A DNA stretch of 23,356 nucleotides, from contig JANNOJ010000031.1 of assembly GCA_031399025.1 (NCBI GenBank), forward strand, positions 1 to 23,356, given 5' to 3'. Positions 15,277 to 22,585 of this stretch are shown one piece after another; position 1 is the stretch's first letter; the number at the start of each line of letters is the position of its first letter. Made by a program: the position numbers and the translations under genes. The notes beneath the pieces are model-generated. The model was given only the letters and a program-made list of their open reading frames with translations. It was not told the DNA's origin and ran no database searches. Origin of the DNA: CBDBZL01 sp031399025 (GTDB lineage Bacteria; Pseudomonadota; Alphaproteobacteria; Sphingomonadales; Sphingomonadaceae).

Positions 15277-16176
15277 ATGAACCAGCCGCGCGACCTGGTG
15301 GGCTATGGCGCTCACCCGCCCGATCCGCGCTGGCCCGGCGGCGCCCGCGTCGCGGTCCAGTTCGTCGTCAATTACGAGGAAGGCGCCGAGCGCAGCGTCC
15401 TGAACGGCGATCCGCTCTCCGAGAGCTTACTGTCCGAAATGGTGGGCGCAATCGGCCATCCGGCGCGCGCCATGGCGATGGAAAGCCTCTACGAATATGG
15501 CTCGCGCGCCGGGTTCTGGCGCTTGTACCGGCTCTTCACCGAACGCGGCGTGCCGGTCACCGTATTCGGCGTGGCCCAGGCGCTCGCGCTCAATCCGCAG
15601 GCCGTCGCGGCCATGCTCGCCGCCGGCTGGGAGATCGCCAGCCACGGCTATCGCTGGATCGACTATCAGGACGTGCCCGAGGACATCGAGCGCGAGCATC
15701 TCGCGCAGGCCGTCGCGCTGCACGAAAGCTTGACCGGTACGCGCCCGCTCGGCTGGTACCAGGGGCGCACCTCACCGCGCACCGCCCGCCTCGTGGCGGA
15801 GGAAGGCGGCTTCCTCTACGATGCCGACAGCTATGCCGACGACCTGCCCTATTACGATCGGCGCCACGCCGGGCCACATGGCCGCCCCCAACTGGTGGTG
15901 CCCTACACTCTCGATGCCAACGACATGAAGTTCGTGGCGCTCAACGGCTTTACCGCGCCCGACCAGTTCTTCGCCTATCTGCGCGACACGTTCGAGCAGC
16001 TGCGCGCCGAGGGCGGGCGGATGATGTCCGTGGGCTTGCACGGTCGCGTCGCCGGGCGCCCGGCCCGCGCGGCGGCGCTGGCGCGCTTCATCGACCATGT
16101 CCACGCCAGCGGCGATGGCTGGATCGCCCGCCGCGTCGATGTCGCCCGGCACTGGCTGGCGGAACACCCGGCATGA
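15277..16176 (+). CDS. puuE: Allantoinase PuuE (polysaccharide-deacetylase fold)
   Basis: 299 residues, matching the ~300 of PuuE. Characteristic blocks: PRDLVGYGAHPPDPRWPGG at the N-terminus, VQFVVNYEEGAERS, MESLYEYGSRAGFWRLYRLF, EIASHGYRWIDYQDVPED, GWYQGRTSPRT, FLYDADSYADDLPYY, YTLDANDMKF and LHGRVAGRPARAAALARF. This is the metal-independent allantoinase class, unrelated to the amidohydrolase-fold AllB, and opens (S)-allantoin to allantoate in the cytoplasm. The ATG at 15277 fits the family N-terminus although no clear ribosome binding site precedes it and 82 bp separate it from the previous stop. Its stop overlaps the hpxZ start by four bases (ATGA). Confidence 0.94.
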   Translation: MNQPRDLVGYGAHPPDPRWPGGARVAVQFVVNYEEGAERSVLNGDPLSESLLSEMVGAIGHPARAMAMESLYEYGSRAGFWRLYRLFTERGVPVTVFGVAQALALNPQAVAAMLAAGWEIASHGYRWIDYQDVPEDIEREHLAQAVALHESLTGTRPLGWYQGRTSPRTARLVAEEGGFLYDADSYADDLPYYDRRHAGPHGRPQLVVPYTLDANDMKFVALNGFTAPDQFFAYLRDTFEQLRAEGGRMMSVGLHGRVAGRPARAAALARFIDHVHASGDGWIARRVDVARHWLAEHPA

Positions 16177-16553
16177 TCATCGACGATCCCGTGGCGCTCG
16201 CCGAAGTGACCGCCGCCTTCCACGCCTACGAGCGCGCGTTGATGGCCGACGACATCGCGGCGCTCGATGCCCTGTTCCACCACGCTCCCACCACGGTGCG
16301 CTACGGCGTGGGCGAGGTGCTCTACGGCATCGCCGAAATCCGCGCGTTCCGCCAAGCCCGCGGCGGCTCGCCGCAACGCCGGCTCGGTCGCACCGCGATC
16401 ACCACCTTCGGCCGCGACTTCGCGACCACCCAGACCGAGTTCTTCCGTGCAGGCAGCGAGCGTCGCGGCCGCCAGAGCCAGGCCTGGGTGCGCTTCGCCG
16501 AGGGTTGGAGGATCGTCTCCGCGCACGTCTCGCTCGAAGGGAGCGGATCATGA
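16173..16553 (+). CDS. hpxZ: HpxZ: AtzH-like (DUF3225) NTF2-fold protein
   Basis: 126 residues. AEVTAAFHAYERALMADDIA, LDALFHHAPTTVRYGVGE, YGIAEIRAFRQAR and TQTEFFRAGSERRGRQSQ with WVRFAEGWRIVSAHVS are the standard DUF3225 blocks, related to the SnoaL/NTF2-like fold. The homologue AtzH has been described as decarboxylating 1,3-dicarboxyurea, the product of AtzE. In Klebsiella hpxZ belongs to the hpxWXYZ group, whose exact step is not settled. Here it is split from hpxXYW by three genes but is in the same operon (ATGA junctions on both sides). A decarboxylase role next to HpxXY is inference. Confidence 0.85.
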   Translation: MIIDDPVALAEVTAAFHAYERALMADDIAALDALFHHAPTTVRYGVGEVLYGIAEIRAFRQARGGSPQRRLGRTAITTFGRDFATTQTEFFRAGSERRGRQSQAWVRFAEGWRIVSAHVSLEGSGS

Positions 16554-17041
16554 TCGCAACCGATTTCAATGATTTGCCGCGCAGCAGCTTCATCGCGCGC
16601 TATGCCCCGATGTTCGAACACTCGCCCTGGGTGGTCGAGCGCGCGGCCGACCGACGCCCGTTGCGCGACCTGCACGAAGGGCTCATGAAGGTGGTTGACG
16701 AGGCCTCGGGCGATGACCAGCTCGCCCTCATCCGCGCCCATCCCCAGCTTGCCGGCAAGGCGGCGGTCGAGGGCGCGCTGACCCGGGCATCGCGCGCCGA
16801 ACAGGCGTCGGCGGGGCTCGATCGGCTGACCCGGGAAGAACATGATCGCTTCCAGGAGCTGAATGCGGCCTATCGCGCGCGCTTCGGCTTTCCCTTCGTG
16901 ATCTGCGTGCGGCGGACCGACAAGGCGGGGATCCTGGCGGCGATGGCCGAGCGCCTGGACAATGCCCCCGAGGATGAGCGCCGCATCGCGCTGGCCGAGA
17001 TCGGCGAGATCGTCCGCCTGCGGCTGGCGGCGCTGAAATGA
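16550..17041 (+). CDS. uraD: OHCU decarboxylase
   Basis: 163 residues, the usual size for a stand-alone UraD. All-helical family with FNDLPRSSFIARYAPMFEHS and WVVERAADRRP at the N-terminus, the catalytic His64 in IRAHPQLAGKAA, and LNAAYRARFGFPFVICVRR. It converts 2-oxo-4-hydroxy-4-carboxy-5-ureidoimidazoline to (S)-allantoin stereospecifically. AAGGGAG seven to eight bases before the ATG at 16550 is a strong ribosome binding site. It overlaps hpxZ and the next gene by four bases each (ATGA), so translation of the three is probably coupled. Confidence 0.95.
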   Translation: MIATDFNDLPRSSFIARYAPMFEHSPWVVERAADRRPLRDLHEGLMKVVDEASGDDQLALIRAHPQLAGKAAVEGALTRASRAEQASAGLDRLTREEHDRFQELNAAYRARFGFPFVICVRRTDKAGILAAMAERLDNAPEDERRIALAEIGEIVRLRLAALK

Positions 17042-18483
17042 GGCAATCGGAGAGCCTGGCGGCGCTCGCGGCCGAGGTTTCCCGCGACCTGGCGCGGCTC
17101 GATCATGGCGGGCCCGACTGGACCGTCCCGCGTTCGGGCGAGGGCGGGCATGTCTACGACGTCGTGATCGTCGGCGGCGGACAGAGCGGCCTTGGCACGG
17201 CCTTCGCCCTCCAGCGCCGGCGGATCGGCAACATCCTGGTGATCGACGAGAACGAGCCCGGCTACGAGGGCCCCTGGGACACCTATGCGCGCATGGCCAC
17301 GCTGCGCACGCCCAAGTCGCTGACCGGCATCGACCTTGGCATCCCCTCGCTCACCTTTCGCGCGTACTGGGAGGCGCAGCACGGCGCCGCCGGGTGGGAG
17401 CGGCTGGACAAGATCGCGCGCCCCGACTGGATGGCCTATCTGCGCTGGTATCGCCGCGTGCTTGGCCTGCCGGTGCGCAATGCCGCCCGGCTGGAACTGG
17501 TGGAACCGCTCGCGGCCGGGCTCTATCGCTTGCACCTGACCGGCGGCGACCCGCTGCTCACCCGCAAGGTGGTGCTGGCGACGGGCATCCAGGGCGGGGG
17601 GCAGTGGTGGGTCCCGCCATTCGTGCGCGAGGCGCTTCCGCCGCATCTCTACGCGCATACCTCGCACGCCATTGCCGCCGATCGCATTGCCGGACGGCGC
17701 ATCGCCATCCTGGGGGGCGGCGCCTCGGCCTTCGACAACGCCGTCCATGCGCTGAAGGCCGGCGCCGCCGAGGTGCACGTCTTCGTCCGCCGACCGGAAC
17801 TGCCGCGGATCAATCCCATCCGCCACATGGAGCGCACCGCGATGACGCCGCGCTACCCGGCGTTGCCCGATGCCGACAAGTATGCGGTGATGGCCGCCTT
17901 CTTCGCCCACAACCAGCCGCCCACCAACGACATGTTCGACGCGGCGGCGTCGTTTCCCGATTTTCACCTCCATTTGGGCGCCCCCTGGCGCGCGGTGGTC
18001 GAAGAGGCCGGCGAGGCGCTGGTCACCACTGCGCAAGGCTGCTTCCGGTTCGATTTCTGCATCCTGTCCACCGGTCTGGTCACCGATCCGGCCCTGCGCC
18101 CGGAGCTGGCCCTGGTCGCCGGCGACATCGCCCGCTGGGCGGATCGCTTCGAGCCACCCGCCGACATCGCCAATCCGGTGCTGGACGCCCATCCGTACCT
18201 TGGGCCGGCCTTCCAGTACCTGGCCCGCGCCGGCGAAGCGGACCGGGTGTCGGGCATCCACGCCTTCAATTATTCGGCGCTGATGAGCTTCGGCCTCTCC
18301 GCCTCGGCGCTGTCGGGCCTGAAACACGCTTTGCCGACATTGGCCGACGGCATCGCGGATGCCCTGTTCCTCGAAGACAAGGACGTGCTGCTGGCGGCCT
18401 ATCATGCCTTTGCCGAGCCCGAATTCCTGGGCCAGTGGCCGCGCCCGGAGCGCTCCGCCGCACCGGCGAGGAAGGCGGGATGA
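17038..18483 (+). CDS. hpyO: FAD-dependent urate hydroxylase, HpyO-type
   Basis: 481 residues, a two-dinucleotide-binding-domain flavoprotein of the flavin monooxygenase type. FAD site VVIVGGGQSGLG (43-54) and NAD(P)H site IAILGGGASAFD (222-233). Family-like phrases: NEPGYEGPWDTYARMATLRT, SLTGIDLGIPSLTF, RINPIRHMERTAMTPRYP and GIHAFNYSALMSFGLSASAL. HpyO of Xanthomonas is a urate hydroxylase of this architecture, non-homologous to cofactorless uricase and distinct from HpxO. Position between uraD and hiuH is exactly where the urate-to-5-hydroxyisourate enzyme belongs, and no other urate oxidase is in the window. Without context the family would be called only 'FAD/NAD(P)-binding protein'. ATGA overlaps with both neighbours. 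Confidence 0.85.
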   Translation: MRQSESLAALAAEVSRDLARLDHGGPDWTVPRSGEGGHVYDVVIVGGGQSGLGTAFALQRRRIGNILVIDENEPGYEGPWDTYARMATLRTPKSLTGIDLGIPSLTFRAYWEAQHGAAGWERLDKIARPDWMAYLRWYRRVLGLPVRNAARLELVEPLAAGLYRLHLTGGDPLLTRKVVLATGIQGGGQWWVPPFVREALPPHLYAHTSHAIAADRIAGRRIAILGGGASAFDNAVHALKAGAAEVHVFVRRPELPRINPIRHMERTAMTPRYPALPDADKYAVMAAFFAHNQPPTNDMFDAAASFPDFHLHLGAPWRAVVEEAGEALVTTAQGCFRFDFCILSTGLVTDPALRPELALVAGDIARWADRFEPPADIANPVLDAHPYLGPAFQYLARAGEADRVSGIHAFNYSALMSFGLSASALSGLKHALPTLADGIADALFLEDKDVLLAAYHAFAEPEFLGQWPRPERSAAPARKAG

Positions 18484-18809
18484 GCTCGCTCTCGACCCAT
18501 GTCCTTGATACGATGCGGGGCGGTCCGGCCGCCGGTGTGGCGCTGCGGCTCTATCGCGGAGGCGAGATGCTGCATGCAGGAGTGACCAACACCGATGGAC
18601 GCTGCGCCGACCTGCCCGCGGTCGCCGCGGGGTCGTACCGGCTGGAATTCGAAATCGGCGCCTATTTCCTCGGGCGCGGCGCGGCGCTGCCCCGGCCGCC
18701 ATTCCTCGGTGTCGTCCCCATCGCCTTCGGCGTGGCCGAGCCCGACGGGCACTACCACATCCCGCTGCTGGTCTCGCCCTACGGCTATTCGACCTACCGG
18801 GGCGGCTGA
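18480..18809 (+). CDS. hiuH: 5-Hydroxyisourate hydrolase (transthyretin-like)
   Basis: 109 residues. LSTHVLDT holds the catalytic His7, Arg41 lies in TNTDGRC, and GHYHIPLLVSPYGYSTYRGG ends the protein with His93 and the C-terminal signature. The usual C-terminus is YRGS; here it is YRGG, a small deviation. The enzyme hydrolyses 5-hydroxyisourate to OHCU, between HpyO and UraD. No periplasmic signal is present, so it is cytoplasmic. GGAAGG upstream serves as ribosome binding site; the start overlaps hpyO by four bases, and xdhA starts one base after its stop. Confidence 0.96.
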   Translation: MSSLSTHVLDTMRGGPAAGVALRLYRGGEMLHAGVTNTDGRCADLPAVAAGSYRLEFEIGAYFLGRGAALPRPPFLGVVPIAFGVAEPDGHYHIPLLVSPYGYSTYRGG

Positions 18810-18810
18810 G

Positions 18811-20265
18811 ATGATCCGCTTTGTGCTCAACGGCGCCGTGCTCGAATTGGCGGTCGAGGATCCCACGCTCACGGTGCTCGATCTGCTGCGCTACCGCCTC
18901 GGGCTGACCGGCACCAAGGAGGGTTGCGCGGAAGGGGATTGCGGCGCTTGCACCGTGCTCCTGGGCGAGCTGACCGCCGCAGGCCAGGTCGAATGGGGCG
19001 CGGTAAACAGCTGTATTCTCTTTGTTCCCATGCTCGATGGACGCGCCGTGCTGACGGTGGAGAGCCTGGCCGCCGGCGGCGCGCTGCACCCGGTGCAGCA
19101 GGCGATGGTGGATCGGCACGGCTCGCAATGCGGCTTCTGCACTCCCGGCTTCGTGATGTCGCTCTACGGCCGCACGATCGGCGCGGGCGGCACCAGCGGG
19201 GAGGCCCTGGAGGACGTGATCGCCGGCAATCTGTGCCGCTGCACCGGCTATGGCCCCATCCTCGAAGCCGGCCGATCGCTCGCGCCGGTCCCGCGCGACG
19301 ATGGCGAGACCGCGGCGTTGCTGCGCACCATCGACCGGGTCGAGCCGCTGGCCCTCGCCACCAGCGATCCCCTCCATGCGGCGGCGCGGCACTGGTTCGC
19401 CCCGCGCACCCTGGACGAGCTGGCGGCATTGCGCGAGGCGCATCCCCAGGCGCGCTTGCTTGCCGGCGCGACCGATGTCGGCCTGTGGGTCACCAAGCAG
19501 CATCGTCGGCTCGATGCCATCATCTGGCTGGGCGAGATCGCGCCGCTGCGCCGCTGCGAGGAGAGCGCGGCCGGTCTCACCTTGGGAGCCACGGTCACGT
19601 TCACCCGCGCCCGCGCCGCCCTGGCCCGCCTGCATCCCGCGCTCGGCGAACTGGTGCGCCGGGTCGGCGGGGTACAGATCCGCAACTCCGGGACCATCGG
19701 CGGCAACATCGCCAACGGCTCGCCCATCGGCGACCTGGCCCCCGCGCTGATCGCCCTGGGGGCCACGCTGACCTTGCGCCGGGGCGCGGCCTGGCGGACC
19801 ATCGCGCTGGAGGACTATTTCGTGGCGTACGGCGAGCAGGACCTGGCGCCGGGCGAGTTCATCGCAAGCATATTCGTGCCGCGCCCGCCGCCCGGGACGC
19901 GCATTGCGATCACCAAGCTGTCGAAGCGCTTCGCCAGCGACATCACGGCGGTGCTCGGCGCCTTCGCGATCCGGATCGAGGACGACCGGGTGGCCCACGC
20001 GCGGGTTGCCTTCGGCGGCATGGCGGGGACGCCGCGCCGGGCGCTTGGCGCCGAGGCGGCGCTGCTTGGCGAGCCGTGGAGCGAGCAGACGGTGGCTCGT
20101 GCCATCGCCGCGCTGGCGCAGGATTTCACGCCGCTCTCGGACGTGCGCGGCAGCGCCGCCTATCGCCTAGCGGTCGCCGGCAACCTGCTGCGGCGGCTGT
20201 GGCTGGCGGACGAGCATCCCGGCGAGCCGCTGGCGCTCATCGATCTGGCCCGCGCGGATGGCTGA
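18811..20265 (+). CDS. xdhA: Xanthine dehydrogenase small subunit (2Fe-2S and FAD domains)
   Basis: 484 residues. Plant-type [2Fe-2S] cluster from Cys39, Cys44, Cys47 (KEGCAEGDCGAC) and Cys69; second [2Fe-2S] cluster from Cys108, Cys111, Cys143 and Cys145 (CGFC and CRCTGYGP). The FAD domain begins near residue 190 with LLAGATDVGLWVTKQ and RNSGTIGGNIANGSPIGD, and a CO-dehydrogenase flavoprotein C-terminal domain follows. With XdhB it oxidises hypoxanthine to xanthine and xanthine to urate using NAD+. The two-subunit XdhAB form is usual in proteobacteria. ATG 18811 is chosen because it gives the standard N-terminus one base after the hiuH stop. Confidence 0.96.
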   Translation: MIRFVLNGAVLELAVEDPTLTVLDLLRYRLGLTGTKEGCAEGDCGACTVLLGELTAAGQVEWGAVNSCILFVPMLDGRAVLTVESLAAGGALHPVQQAMVDRHGSQCGFCTPGFVMSLYGRTIGAGGTSGEALEDVIAGNLCRCTGYGPILEAGRSLAPVPRDDGETAALLRTIDRVEPLALATSDPLHAAARHWFAPRTLDELAALREAHPQARLLAGATDVGLWVTKQHRRLDAIIWLGEIAPLRRCEESAAGLTLGATVTFTRARAALARLHPALGELVRRVGGVQIRNSGTIGGNIANGSPIGDLAPALIALGATLTLRRGAAWRTIALEDYFVAYGEQDLAPGEFIASIFVPRPPPGTRIAITKLSKRFASDITAVLGAFAIRIEDDRVAHARVAFGGMAGTPRRALGAEAALLGEPWSEQTVARAIAALAQDFTPLSDVRGSAAYRLAVAGNLLRRLWLADEHPGEPLALIDLARADG

Positions 20266-22585
20266 AATGGACCCGCCACGGCTCGTCTCGGTCGGCCAGC
20301 CGCTGGCGCACGACAGCGCCGTCGGCCATGTCACCGGCAGCGCGCTTTACGTCGACGATCTGCCCGAGCCGCCCGGCCTGCTGCACCTCGCCTTCGGGCA
20401 AAGCGCCCATGCCCACGCCCGCATCGTGGCGATGGACCTGGCGGCGGTCCGGGCGGCGCCGGGCGTGGTCGCGGTCTACACTGCCGCCGACATTCCCGGC
20501 GCGAACAATGTCGGGCCGGTGGCGCACGACGACCCGCTCCTGGCCGAGCGCGCCGTCCACTTCGTCGGCCAGCCCGTCTTCCTCGTCGCGGCGACCAGCG
20601 CGAAGGCGGCGCGCATGGCCGCGCAGCTGGCGCACATCACCTACGAGGAGCTGCCCGCGATCCTCACCATCGCCCAGGCGCGCGCCGCGGGCTCGACGCT
20701 GGAAGCGGCGCAACGGATGGCCCGCGGCGATGCCGCCGCCGCGCTCGCCGTCGCGCCCCACCGCCTTGCCGGGCGCATCGCCATGGGCGGTCAGGAGCAC
20801 TTCTACCTCGAAGGCCAGGTGGCGCAGGCGATCCCCGGCGAGGCCGGGGCGCTGCACGTCGCCGCTTCCACCCAGCACCCCAGCGAGGTCCAGCACCTGA
20901 TTGCCGCGATGCTGGGCCTGGGCAGCGCCGATGTCACCGTCGAGGTGCGACGCATGGGCGGGGCATTCGGCGGCAAGGAGACCCAGGCCGCCTTGTTCGC
21001 CGCGGCCGCCGCGCTGGCCGCCGCCAAGACCGGCCGCCCGGCGCGCTTGCGGGCCGATCGCGACGACGACATGGCGCTCACCGGCAAGCGCCACGATTTC
21101 ACGATCGGTTACGAGGTCGGCTTCGATGGCGCCGGGCGCATCCACGGCATCGTCTTCGACCTCGCCTCGCGCTGCGGTGCCACGCTCGACCTCTCCGCGG
21201 CGATCAACGACCGGGCGATGTTCCATGCCGATAATTGCTACTTCCTCGAAAACGTCGAAATCGTGTCGCATCGCTTTCGCACCAATACCGTCTCCAACAC
21301 CGCCTTCCGCGGCTTCGGCGGGCCGCAGGGGATGATGGGCATCGAGCGGGTGATGGACGCCATCGCCGCGCAGCTGCAGGTCGATCCGCTCGCCGTGCGC
21401 CAGCGCAACCTCTATGCGCCCGGCCGCGCCGTCACCCCTTACGGCATGGCGATCGAGGAGCATGTCGCCCCGCCGCTCATCGCCGAGCTCGCCGAGCGCG
21501 CGCGCTACGGCGAGCGCCGCGCGGCGGTGGCGCGCTTCAATGCCGCGCATCGGGTGCTGAAGAAGGGCCTCGCGCTCACCCCGGTCAAGTTCGGCATCTC
21601 CTTCACCACCACGCACCTCAACCAGGCCGGCGCGCTGGTGCACCTCTATACCGATGGCTCGATCCACCTGAACCATGGCGGGACCGAGATGGGGCAGGGG
21701 CTGCTGATCAAGGTGGCGCAGATCGTCGCCGAGGTGTTCGCGGTGCCGGTGGAGGCGGTGCGCATCTCGGCCACCCGGACCGACAAGGTGCCCAACACTT
21801 CCGCCACCGCGGCCTCCGCGGGAACCGACCTCAACGGCATGGCCGCGCAGCGCGCGGCGCTCACCATCCGCGACCGGCTCGCGCAGCTGCTGGCCGAGCA
21901 CCGCGGCGTGCCCGTCGCCGCGGTGCGCTTCACCCGCGCCGGCGTGGTGGTCGGCGAGGAATGCCTGGCCCTGGCGGCGGTGTGCCGGATGGCGCACCAG
22001 GCGCGGGTGTCGCTCTCGGCCACGGGCTTCTACGCCACCCCGCGCATCGGCTACGATCGCGCCCGCCACACCGGCCGGCCGTTCCTCTATTTCGCCTATG
22101 GCGCGGCGCTCAGCGAGGTGGCGATCGACACGCTCACCGGCGAGCACCGGGTGCTGGCGGTGGACATCCTCCACGATGTCGGCCGGTCGCTGAACCCGGC
22201 GATCGACCTGGGCCAGATCGAAGGCGGCTTCGTCCAGGGGATGGGCTGGCTGACCACCGAGGAGCTGGCATGGGACGCGGCCGGCCGGCTGCTGACGCAC
22301 GCGCCATCGACCTACAAGATCCCCACCAGCGACGATCGGCCGGCGCGTCTGGACATCGCGCTGTGGCAGCCCGGCCGCAATCCGGAGGAGACGGTCCACC
22401 GCTCCAAGGCGGTCGGCGAGCCGCCGCTGATGCTGGCGATCTCGGTGTTCTCGGCCCTGTCGCAGGCGGTGCTCGCGGCAGTGCCCGGCGCCACGATCCC
22501 CACGCTCGATGCGCCCGCCACTCCCGAGCGGGTGCTGGCGGCCATTGCCGCGGCGCGCAGCGAGGTTCTGGCGGGCGATGCCTGA
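20258..22585 (+). CDS. xdhB: Xanthine dehydrogenase large subunit (molybdopterin-binding)
   Basis: 775 residues, normal for XdhB. Begins with VGQPLAHDSAVGHVTGSALY and YVDDLP, typical for the a/b hammerhead domain, then GQEHFYLEGQVA, RRMGGAFGGKETQA, NTVSNTAFRGFGGPQG (active-site Arg and Phe region), GGTEMGQGLLIKVAQI, TDKVPNTSATAASAGTDLNG and AVGEPPLMLAISVF with the general-base Glu. It carries the sulfurated molybdenum cofactor and the purine site. Either ATG 20258 or ATG 20267 could start it; the first overlaps xdhA by 8 bp. It overlaps xdhC by 8 bp. Confidence 0.96.
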   Translation: MAEMDPPRLVSVGQPLAHDSAVGHVTGSALYVDDLPEPPGLLHLAFGQSAHAHARIVAMDLAAVRAAPGVVAVYTAADIPGANNVGPVAHDDPLLAERAVHFVGQPVFLVAATSAKAARMAAQLAHITYEELPAILTIAQARAAGSTLEAAQRMARGDAAAALAVAPHRLAGRIAMGGQEHFYLEGQVAQAIPGEAGALHVAASTQHPSEVQHLIAAMLGLGSADVTVEVRRMGGAFGGKETQAALFAAAAALAAAKTGRPARLRADRDDDMALTGKRHDFTIGYEVGFDGAGRIHGIVFDLASRCGATLDLSAAINDRAMFHADNCYFLENVEIVSHRFRTNTVSNTAFRGFGGPQGMMGIERVMDAIAAQLQVDPLAVRQRNLYAPGRAVTPYGMAIEEHVAPPLIAELAERARYGERRAAVARFNAAHRVLKKGLALTPVKFGISFTTTHLNQAGALVHLYTDGSIHLNHGGTEMGQGLLIKVAQIVAEVFAVPVEAVRISATRTDKVPNTSATAASAGTDLNGMAAQRAALTIRDRLAQLLAEHRGVPVAAVRFTRAGVVVGEECLALAAVCRMAHQARVSLSATGFYATPRIGYDRARHTGRPFLYFAYGAALSEVAIDTLTGEHRVLAVDILHDVGRSLNPAIDLGQIEGGFVQGMGWLTTEELAWDAAGRLLTHAPSTYKIPTSDDRPARLDIALWQPGRNPEETVHRSKAVGEPPLMLAISVFSALSQAVLAAVPGATIPTLDAPATPERVLAAIAAARSEVLAGDA

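Noticed and set aside
16870..19998. Very long minus-strand open frame opposite uraD, hpyO, hiuH and xdhA
   Set aside because: Arises from the high-GC codon bias of the plus-strand genes; low-complexity Arg/Ala/Gly-rich product with no recognisable domain, while the plus strand encodes clear families.
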